From Oscillospiraceae bacterium (GTDB taxonomy: Bacteria > Bacillota_A > Clostridia > Oscillospirales > Oscillospiraceae), in the NCBI GenBank assembly GCA_902789835.1, contig CADAPN010000112.1, forward strand, positions 1 to 11,079: 11,079 nt of DNA, written 5' to 3'. Below, piece by piece: positions 5,268-11,079 of the stretch. The translations under genes were made by a program, and so were the position numbers. The notes beneath the pieces were generated by a model. That model saw only the letters and a program-made list of their open reading frames with translations, had not been told where the DNA came from and did not search any database. The stretch's first letter is position 1. The number at the start of each line of letters is the position of its first letter.

Positions 5268-6812
5268 TTGGCACAGGAGCAATATGCAATCGAGATGCTT
5301 CACATCACGAAGAAGTTCCCCGGTATCATCGCCAACGATGATATCACGCTCCAGCTGAAGAAAGGAGAAATCCACGCGCTGCTCGGTGAAAACGGGGCGG
5401 GAAAGAGCACGCTCATGAGCGTGCTGTTCGGCCTTTATCAGCCGGAAGAAGGCACCATCAAGAAAGACGGCGTTGAGGTTAAGATCAACAACCCCAATGA
5501 CGCCAATGATCTGGGGATCGGCATGGTTCACCAGCATTTCAAGCTGGTGGAATGCTTCACGGTTCTCGACAACATCATCCTGGGCGTCGAGCCGAACAAG
5601 ATGGGTTTTCTGCAAAAGAAGGAAGCCCGCGAAAAAGTCCTGGCCCTCTCTGAGAAGTACGGTCTGAAGGTCGATCCCGACGCCAAGATTGAGGACATCA
5701 CCGTCGGTATGCAGCAGAGAACGGAGATTCTCAAGATGCTCTACCGCGATAATGAGATCCTGATCTTTGACGAGCCGACCGCCGTTCTCACGCCGCAGGA
5801 GATCTCCGAGCTGATGCAGATCATGAAAAATCTGGCAGGGGAAGGGAAGTCCATTCTCTTCATTTCTCACAAGCTGAACGAGATCATGGAAGTTGCAGAC
5901 CGCTGCACGGTTCTCCGGAAGGGCAAGTATATCGGTACTGTCAACACAAACGACGTTACGCCGGAGCAGCTCTCCGCCATGATGGTCGGACGCAATGTCA
6001 ACTTCCATGTTGAAAAGACGCCGGCGCATCCCGGCGAAGTCATTCTCGACATTGAGAACATGACCGTCGCCTCCAAAGTCCATAAGAACAACGCGGTGAA
6101 AAATGTCTCTCTGAAGGTTCGTGCCGGAGAGATTGTCTGCCTCGCCGGTATCGACGGAAACGGTCAGTCGGAGTTTGTCTACGGGCTCTCCGGTCTGGAG
6201 CCGCTTGTCTCCGGGAAAATCACCATCATGGGCAAAGACATGACCAAGGCTTCCATCCGCGAACGCAGCGCCGTGATGGGGATCAGCCATATCCCAGAAG
6301 ACCGGCACAAACACGGCCTTGTGCTGGATTATTCGCTGGAAGACAACCTGATTCTCCAGACTTACTTTGAGCCGGAGTTTACCTCTTCTGCAGGCTTCCT
6401 CAGGCGAAAGAACATCCGCGAATATGCCAATAAGCTGATCAAGGAATACGACGTCCGTTCCGGCCAGGGTCCGATCACGACGGCGCGTTCCATGTCTGGC
6501 GGCAACCAGCAGAAAGCCATTATCGCCCGTGAGATCGACAAGGCTCCGGAACTGTTGATCGCCGTCCAGCCCACTCGCGGCCTCGACGTCGGCGCCATCG
6601 AGTTCATCCACAAGCAGCTGGTCGCCCAGCGTGACGCCGGCAAGGCGGTTCTTCTGGTCTCGCTGGAGCTGGACGAAGTCATGGATGTCCCCGATCGGAT
6701 TCTCGTCATGTATGAGGGCGAGATTGTCGGTGAGCTGGATCCGAAGAAGACCACCCAGGAAGAGCTCGGCCTTTACATGGCCGGCGCGAAACGAGATGAG
6801 GTGAAAGCATGA
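5268..6812 (+). CDS. nupO: Nucleoside ABC transporter ATP-binding protein (NupO/YufO type)
   Basis: Duplicated ATPase (514 aa, as in B. subtilis NupO) that powers nucleoside uptake at the cytoplasmic face. First half: Walker [10 protein letters not shown] (40-48), Q-loop VHQHF (87-91), weak signature ITVGMQQR (144-151), Walker B ILIFDEP (164-170), H-loop ISHKL (199-203). Second half: GIDGNGQSE (294-302) lacks the Walker A lysine; intact signature SMSGGNQQK (408-416); LLIAVQPTRGLD (429-440) has Gln where the catalytic Glu would be; and Ser replaces the H-loop His in VSLELDE (464-470). This leaves one competent composite site, normal for this family. I prefer the TTG start at 5268, 8 bases after GGAGG; an in-frame GTG at 5262 is only one or two bases from the site. 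The stop overlaps the next gene's start (ATGA). Confidence 0.95.
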   Translation: MAQEQYAIEMLHITKKFPGIIANDDITLQLKKGEIHALLGENGAGKSTLMSVLFGLYQPEEGTIKKDGVEVKINNPNDANDLGIGMVHQHFKLVECFTVLDNIILGVEPNKMGFLQKKEAREKVLALSEKYGLKVDPDAKIEDITVGMQQRTEILKMLYRDNEILIFDEPTAVLTPQEISELMQIMKNLAGEGKSILFISHKLNEIMEVADRCTVLRKGKYIGTVNTNDVTPEQLSAMMVGRNVNFHVEKTPAHPGEVILDIENMTVASKVHKNNAVKNVSLKVRAGEIVCLAGIDGNGQSEFVYGLSGLEPLVSGKITIMGKDMTKASIRERSAVMGISHIPEDRHKHGLVLDYSLEDNLILQTYFEPEFTSSAGFLRRKNIREYANKLIKEYDVRSGQGPITTARSMSGGNQQKAIIAREIDKAPELLIAVQPTRGLDVGAIEFIHKQLVAQRDAGKAVLLVSLELDEVMDVPDRILVMYEGEIVGELDPKKTTQEELGLYMAGAKRDEVKA

Positions 6813-7942
6813 AAAAAGCACTGAAGAATCCGGGTGTACAGGCTTTTGTCGCCTCGATCATCTGCATTATTCTCGGTTTGTTGATCGGCTATATCGTTCT
6901 TCTCTTCATCAATCCCCAGGGTGCTGCCGAATCGATCACAAACGTCATCAAAAACTTCTTCACCTGGAGCAAGCCCAAAACCCAGCTCAAGCAGTTCGGC
7001 AATACGCTGGCCAAGACCATGCCGCTGCTGATGTGCTCTCTCAGCATTCTGTTTGCCTATAAGGTCGGCCTGTTCAACATCGGCGCTGCCGGCCAGTACG
7101 TGGCAGGCTCCTGCGCCTGCCTGTACGCCGCCCTCGCCTGGGGCTGGAGCTGGCTGCCGTGCATGCTGTTTGCGATCTGTGCAGGCGCCGTGCTCGGCGC
7201 TGTCGTCGGCATTCTGAAAGCCTACTGCAATGTCAACGAGGTAATCTCCGGCATCATGCTGAACTGGATCTCTCTATACTCCGCCAATACCATTCTGGCA
7301 AAGGTCAAAGAAGTCGCAAGCCCTTATACCATGTATATCACGGATGTGAATCCCTCCGCGATTCTGCCGAATGTCGGCCTGGATAAGCTGATCGGAAACA
7401 ACAAGTATGTCACCATCGCGGTTCCTCTGGCTCTGGTGATTGCGATCGTGATCAGCATCATCCTCAACAAGACAAAGCTCGGTTATGAGCTGAAAGCCAC
7501 CGGCAGCAACAAGAACGCCGCCCGGTATGCCGGCATGAAGGAGAATCAGAACATCATCCTGACTCTGGTCATTGCGGGCGGTCTGGCCGGCCTTGGCGCA
7601 TCCATGCTGTATCAGACCGGCTATATGCGCTGGGAGTGCACCCAGTCTTCCGTTCCGAGTATGGGCTTCAACGGGATTGCGGCAGCCTTCCTGGGCGGCC
7701 TCAGCCCCATCGGCACGATCTTCTCCTCTTTCTTTATCCAGCATATCACCGACGGCGGCCAGTACGTCAACACCAACTTCTACAGCTCGCAGATCTCTGA
7801 TCTGATCTCCTCCGTCATCATCTATCTCTGCGGTTTCGTGCTCTTCATCAAGATTACCATGAACAACATGATCGCAAAAAGCGAAGATAAAAAGCGTCAG
7901 AAGCAGAAAACTGCGGAAACTGCCGGAAAGGAGGCTGATTAA
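6809..7942 (+). CDS. nupP: Nucleoside ABC transporter permease (NupP/YufP type)
   Basis: Integral membrane subunit (377 aa, BPD_transp_2 / LivH-RbsC superfamily) forming half of the nucleoside channel. Seen: first membrane helix at about residues 10-34, an extracytoplasmic stretch with NFFTWSK, then KVGLFNIGAAGQ (85-96), NEVISGIMLNWIS (143-155), the cytoplasmic coupling segment GYELKATGSNKNAARYAGM (225-243) that docks on the ATPase, and GFNGIAAAFLGGLSPIG (286-302). The last helix is followed by a Lys-rich cytoplasmic tail. These motifs are those of the first permease of BmpA-type importers. The start overlaps the ATPase stop by ATGA, indicating translational coupling; only a weak GAGGTG lies upstream. 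Confidence 0.94.
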   Translation: MKKALKNPGVQAFVASIICIILGLLIGYIVLLFINPQGAAESITNVIKNFFTWSKPKTQLKQFGNTLAKTMPLLMCSLSILFAYKVGLFNIGAAGQYVAGSCACLYAALAWGWSWLPCMLFAICAGAVLGAVVGILKAYCNVNEVISGIMLNWISLYSANTILAKVKEVASPYTMYITDVNPSAILPNVGLDKLIGNNKYVTIAVPLALVIAIVISIILNKTKLGYELKATGSNKNAARYAGMKENQNIILTLVIAGGLAGLGASMLYQTGYMRWECTQSSVPSMGFNGIAAAFLGGLSPIGTIFSSFFIQHITDGGQYVNTNFYSSQISDLISSVIIYLCGFVLFIKITMNNMIAKSEDKKRQKQKTAETAGKEAD

Positions 7943-7944
7943 TC

Positions 7945-8883
7945 ATGTTGCTGCTGATTCAGTATACGCTGATTTTCTCCTCTGTTCTGATTCTTGTCGC
8001 CCTGGGCGGCTGCATTTCGGAACACTCCGGCGTCATCAACCTCGGTCTTGAGGGCATCATGGTCATCGGTGCCTTGGGCGGTGCCCTCATGATGCGCTTC
8101 TGCCAGACGGAATCTGCCTTCGTCATGGTACTCCTTGTCATCCTTGCGGCAGCGTTCTTCGGTCTGGTCTACTCCGCTCTCCTGGGGGTCGCCTGCATCA
8201 ACTTCAAGGCAGACCAGACCCTCGTCGGCACTGCGCTGAACCTGCTGGGCACCGCAGCCGCCACCGTTTTCGTCAAGGCGCTCAACACCTCGATGAATCC
8301 GGATGACCACTCTTCAGAGATCGAATATGTCCGCGCGCGCAAAATGTTCATCACAAACATCAACGGCTTTGAGTTCAACTGGTTTATGCTGATCGCCGTG
8401 ATCGCCGTGATCGTGGTCGCCGTGATGCTCTATCGCACCAGGTTCGGTCTCCGCCTGATGGCCTGCGGTGAGCATCCCCAGGCAGCCGATTCCGTCGGCA
8501 TCAATGTCTACAAGATGCGCTGGGCCGGCGTCCTGCTCTCCGGTATTCTCGGCGGTCTCGGCGGCATCTGCTACATTCTGGCAGGCGTCTCGATCTGGAA
8601 GTTTGAAAACGGCGTTGCCGGCTTCGGCTTTCTGGCCCTGGCGGTCATGATCTTCGGCCAGTGGAAGCCCGGACGCATTGCGCTGGCGGCGCTGCTGTTC
8701 GGTCTGTTCCGCGCTCTGTCGAACACCTATGTCGGCTTCCCCTCTCTGGCTGCTCTGAATCTCCCGGGCAATGTATACAACATGATGCCCTATATCGTTT
8801 CCCTGATCGTGCTCGCCCTGACTTCCAAGAACTCCCGCGCCCCGAAGGCTGAGGGCATTCCGTACGACAAGGGGTCGAGGTAA
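7945..8883 (+). CDS. nupQ: Nucleoside ABC transporter permease (NupQ/YufQ type)
   Basis: Second membrane subunit (312 aa) of the nucleoside importer, partner of the preceding permease. Seen: SGVINLGLEGIM (28-39), several hydrophobic helices, the coupling segment GLRLMACGEHPQAADSVGI (168-186), LLSGILGGLGGICYILAG (197-214), and GFGFLALAVMIFGQWKP (226-242), all hallmarks of this branch. Start ATG 7945 lies 2 bases after the preceding stop with AAAGGAGG (7927-7934) 10 bases upstream. A 9-base tandem repeat (gatcgccgt at 8391 and 8400, degenerate at 8409) encodes the Ile/Ala/Val run of one membrane helix. It is the last gene before the hairpin at 8909-8953. Confidence 0.94.
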   Translation: MLLLIQYTLIFSSVLILVALGGCISEHSGVINLGLEGIMVIGALGGALMMRFCQTESAFVMVLLVILAAAFFGLVYSALLGVACINFKADQTLVGTALNLLGTAAATVFVKALNTSMNPDDHSSEIEYVRARKMFITNINGFEFNWFMLIAVIAVIVVAVMLYRTRFGLRLMACGEHPQAADSVGINVYKMRWAGVLLSGILGGLGGICYILAGVSIWKFENGVAGFGFLALAVMIFGQWKPGRIALAALLFGLFRALSNTYVGFPSLAALNLPGNVYNMMPYIVSLIVLALTSKNSRAPKAEGIPYDKGSR

Positions 8884-8908
8884 CGCTTTTATCACAGATT
8901 CTCATTCA

Positions 8909-8953
8909 CACATCGCACGCGGGCTCCACAGTCCCTGTGCGATGTGCCTTTTT
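8909..8953 (+). terminator. Terminator hairpin after the nucleoside importer operon
   Basis: CACATCGCAC (8909-8918) pairs perfectly with GTGCGATGTG (8937-8946). An inner GGG (8921-8923) can pair with CCC (8933-8935), and TTTTT (8949-8953) follows. The ribosome binding site of the next gene starts only 4 bases after the T tract. Confidence 0.85.
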
Positions 8954-8972
8954 CAGAAAGGAGCAAATACAT

Positions 8973-9539
8973 ATGGAAGCAACAGCCCTGTTGCAGGCGC
9001 TGCATACCGCGGAGCGGCTGAAAGATGCCACCCGGCACTGCTATACATCCGAAGGACGTCATGAGAGCGTCGCCGAGCACAGCTGGCGGATTTCCCTGAT
9101 GGCTTACTGGATCAGCGATGAATTTCCGGAGGCAGACATGAACAAGGTGCTCCGGATGTGCCTCATCCACGATCTCGGAGAGGCTTTTACCGGAGACATC
9201 CCCACATTTCTGAAGACCTCCTCGGATGAAAAGCGGGAAGACGAGCTGCTGGCTGAATGGGTTTCGACTCTGCCGCAGCCCTTCCGGGAAGAAATGGCTG
9301 CTCTGTACCGGGAAATGAACGAACGAAAGACCCTCGAAGCCCGGATCTTTAAGGCCATGGACAGTCTGGAAGCCCTGATTCAGCATAACGAGTCGAATCT
9401 CAGCACTTGGTCGGAGAACGAATATGAACTCAACATGCATTATGCCGATGACAAGGTTTCTTTCTCTCCTTATCTCACAAGTCTGCGGGAGCTGATCCGG
9501 AAGGATACCATCGCCAAAATTGAGGCTGAATCGTCCTGA
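8973..9539 (+). CDS. HD-domain phosphohydrolase, YfbR/HDDC2 5'-deoxynucleotidase type
   Basis: Predicted cytoplasmic metal-dependent nucleotidase (188 aa, HD_3 family); relatives convert dNMPs to deoxynucleosides plus phosphate. Seen: R21 after LKDAT, then HESVAEHSWR (30-39, metal ligand H36), LIHDLGEAFTGDIP (64-77, with H66, D67, E70 and D75), and KAMDSLEAL (127-135) with the last metal ligand D130. These match the YfbR/HDDC2 spacing. Start ATG 8973 with AAAGGAG (8957-8963) 9 bases upstream; an in-frame GTG at 8937 lies inside the terminator stem and is not used. No promoter is visible between the terminator and this gene, so expression probably depends on read-through from the nucleoside importer operon. 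The substrate is inferred from family; other small HD hydrolases act on other nucleotides. Confidence 0.85.
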   Translation: MEATALLQALHTAERLKDATRHCYTSEGRHESVAEHSWRISLMAYWISDEFPEADMNKVLRMCLIHDLGEAFTGDIPTFLKTSSDEKREDELLAEWVSTLPQPFREEMAALYREMNERKTLEARIFKAMDSLEALIQHNESNLSTWSENEYELNMHYADDKVSFSPYLTSLRELIRKDTIAKIEAESS

Positions 9540-9622
9540 AGAAGCTCCTGGCCCATTTCATTTCGGTACTGCTCTCATCTGGTCAGCCGGCGGCAGCATC
9601 ATTTTAATGTTAAATAATTGTC

Positions 9623-9651
9623 TTGTTCTTTTTTCCGTTTTCCGTTATACT
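9623..9651 (+). promoter_or_regulatory. Probable promoter of the secreted 5'-nucleotidase gene
   Basis: TTGTTC (9623-9628), 17-base spacer, TATACT (9646-9651). The spacer holds two tandem copies of TTTTCCG (9631-9637, 9638-9644). The remaining 9540-9691 gap shows no gene and no convincing terminator. Confidence 0.65.
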
Positions 9652-9691
9652 GTCTATGGGCAATCAAATTATAAGATATGGAGGTTTGCTT

Positions 9692-11079
9692 ATGAAAAAG
9701 ATCCTTGCCATCGCACTCGCCCTGGTCATGCTTCTGTCGCTCGGCGTCACGTCTTTCGCGGATTATGACTACGCGGCCAACGCCAAAGTCTTCCGCAGCG
9801 ATTACACCGGCAAGACCGTCATCCTGCACAGCAACGACGTCCACGGCGCTCTGGGCGGCTACGCCTACATGACCGAGCTCAAGAACGAGTTCCTCGCCGC
9901 AGGCGCAACCGACGTCATCCTCGTGGACGCCGGCGACTTCAGCCAGGGTACCAGCTATGTCAGCAGCTCCAAGGGCGCCAGCGCGGTCACGATGATGAAC
10001 GCGGCCGGCTATGACGTCGTCACCCTTGGCAACCATGAATTTGACTTCGGCTATGCCCAGCTGATGGAGAACCTGAAGGACGCCCAGTTCCAGGTCATCT
10101 GCGCCGATGTCTATCTGGATGAGACCGGCGAGACCATTCTCCCGGCCACCACCGTCGTCGAAGTTGAAACCGCCGCCGAGGCCGCCGCAGCCGCCGAAGA
10201 GACGGAAGCTGCGGAAGGCGAAGAAGAGCCCGCAACCAATCTGCGGATCGGCTTCTTCGGCATGGAGACCCCTGAGACCGCAACCAAGGTCAACCCGGGT
10301 CTGATCCAGGAAATCTCGTTCGCGACCTTTGACGATCTCTACGCCAGCGCCCAGGTCGCCGTTGACGCGCTGAAGGAAGAGAATGTCGACCTCATCATCG
10401 GCCTCACACACCTCGGTGTGGACAAGGAGTCCGCCGCCAACGGCTATCGCTCCATCGATCTGTACGACAAGGTCACCGATATCGACTTTCTGATCGACGG
10501 TCACTCCCACACCGTCATGACCGCCGGTGAAAACGGCGAGCCCATCCAGTCCACCGGTTGCTACTTTGCCAACGTCGGCGTCGTCGTGATTGACAACGCC
10601 ACCAAAACCATCGAGGACCATTTCCTGATCGAAGCCACAAATCTCCCGAAGGACGCCGATGTCCAGGCTGCCGCGGATGAGATCACAACGGCGGTTGACG
10701 CGGAGTACAGCGCTGTCTTCGCCAAGTCCGAAGTTCTTCTGAACGGCGAGAGGGCTCCCGGCAACCGCACCGAGCAGACCAACCTCGGTACCCTGATCAC
10801 GGACGCCATGGTCTGGAGCGTGGTTTCCGAAGGCGCCATGGAAGCCTATTATGAAGCCCCTGTGGTCGGTGTTACCAACGGCGGCGGCATCCGCGCCCCC
10901 ATCGCGATCGGCGATGTCACCAAGAATGACATCGTCACCGTGCTTCCCTTCGGCAACACCGTTGCCGTGATCTACGTCAAGGGCAGTGAGCTTCTCGAAG
11001 CCCTCGAAGCCTCCACGTACTGCACACCCGAGGCCGTCGGCGGATTCCCGCAGACCTCCGGAATCGAGTGGACGCTGGA
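9692..11079 (+). CDS. Secreted UshA-like 5'-nucleotidase / metallophosphoesterase, C-terminus outside the window
   Basis: Exported two-metal phosphatase that removes phosphate from external nucleotides (family: 5'-nucleotidase, UDP-sugar hydrolase, 2',3'-cyclic phosphodiesterase). 462 residues are present, open to the window edge. Seen: signal peptide MKKILAIALA...SFAD with cleavage near residue 23; metal motifs SNDVHG (47-52; D49, H51), DAGDFSQG (79-86; D82), GNHEFDFG (113-120; N114, H115), GLTHLG (237-242; H240) and DGHSHT (269-274; H271, H273); then the start of the 5_nucleotid_C domain with TNLGTLITDAM (363-373), TNGGGIRAP (395-403) and LPFGNTV (418-424). An unusual Glu/Ala-rich stretch (about 156-182) interrupts the catalytic domain. 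Start ATG 9692 follows GGAGG (9680-9684) by 7 bases. Any C-terminal anchor (LPxTG or helix) lies beyond the window. It probably feeds nucleosides to the adjacent importer (inferred). Confidence 0.94.
   Translation, partial: MKKILAIALALVMLLSLGVTSFADYDYAANAKVFRSDYTGKTVILHSNDVHGALGGYAYMTELKNEFLAAGATDVILVDAGDFSQGTSYVSSSKGASAVTMMNAAGYDVVTLGNHEFDFGYAQLMENLKDAQFQVICADVYLDETGETILPATTVVEVETAAEAAAAAEETEAAEGEEEPATNLRIGFFGMETPETATKVNPGLIQEISFATFDDLYASAQVAVDALKEENVDLIIGLTHLGVDKESAANGYRSIDLYDKVTDIDFLIDGHSHTVMTAGENGEPIQSTGCYFANVGVVVIDNATKTIEDHFLIEATNLPKDADVQAAADEITTAVDAEYSAVFAKSEVLLNGERAPGNRTEQTNLGTLITDAMVWSVVSEGAMEAYYEAPVVGVTNGGGIRAPIAIGDVTKNDIVTVLPFGNTVAVIYVKGSELLEALEASTYCTPEAVGGFPQTSGIEWTL

Noticed and set aside
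5181..6821. Long minus-strand open frame opposite the nucleoside ATPase gene
   Set aside because: Antisense shadow of a gene with intact Walker motifs; no known domain in the translation.
8937..8972. GTG start for the HD gene
   Set aside because: It lies in the 3' arm of the terminator stem without a ribosome binding site; ATG 8973 has one.
9560..9610. Terminator after the HD gene
   Set aside because: The GC-rich stretch around 9585-9597 gives only short, poor stems and is not followed by a clean T tract.
9599..10621. Minus-strand open frame opposite the 5'-nucleotidase gene
   Set aside because: Antisense to a clear metallophosphoesterase; no independent evidence of coding.
1..11079. Mobile element, CRISPR, tRNA or rRNA
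   Set aside because: No transposase, terminal repeats, spaced direct repeats or RNA-gene-like sequence was seen.

Overview
The window looks like a chromosomal stretch from a moderately GC-rich Firmicute, most likely a Clostridia-type gut or anaerobic bacterium. The reasons are strong AGGAGG-type ribosome binding sites, TTG starts, sigma-A promoters with near-consensus hexamers, U-tailed hairpin terminators, and short signal peptides of the MKKILxIAL...AFAD type. I cannot name a genus. Nothing indicates a mobile element, prophage, CRISPR array, tRNA or rRNA.

Left part (1-2027). A sugar ABC importer operon runs on the minus strand: a ChvE-like periplasmic-type binding protein (690-1715), an intercistronic hairpin with a U tract (633-664), then a GguA/XylG-type duplicated ATPase that starts at TTG 611 and leaves the window. 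A 312-base divergent regulatory region (1716-2027) separates it from a plus-strand ROK-family repressor (2028-3155). This region holds a very good promoter for the sugar operon (TTGACA-17-TAAAAT), one for the ROK gene, and several inverted repeats that could be operators.

Middle part (3170-8953). deoD (purine nucleoside phosphorylase, 3251-3991) has its own promoter and terminator and looks monocistronic. Next is a complete nucleoside ABC importer of the BmpA-NupOPQ type: BMP-family binding protein (4157-5188), an intercistronic terminator (5206-5235), ATPase (5268-6812, TTG start), and two permeases (6809-7942, 7945-8883). The ATPase and first permease overlap by ATGA; the two permeases are 2 bases apart. 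A strong hairpin with a T tract follows (8909-8953).

Right part (8973-11079). Immediately after that hairpin is an HD-domain phosphohydrolase of the YfbR/HDDC2 5'-deoxynucleotidase type (8973-9539). A secreted UshA-like 5'-nucleotidase (9692 to the window edge) follows, with its own promoter.

Together the genes from 3251 onward read as a nucleotide and nucleoside salvage neighbourhood. The exported 5'-nucleotidase would strip phosphate from external nucleotides, the BMP/Nup importer would bring nucleosides in, and DeoD would phosphorolyse purine nucleosides to base plus (deoxy)ribose-1-phosphate. The HD enzyme would act on intracellular (d)NMPs. The sugar importer with its ROK repressor is a separate transcription unit whose ligand is unknown. 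All the families are known. The less ordinary points are the regulatory layout (binding protein-terminator-ATPase in both importers, inverted repeats at several transcript starts), a ChvE homologue that appears to lack the usual C-terminal tail, and a Glu/Ala-rich insert inside the 5'-nucleotidase catalytic domain.
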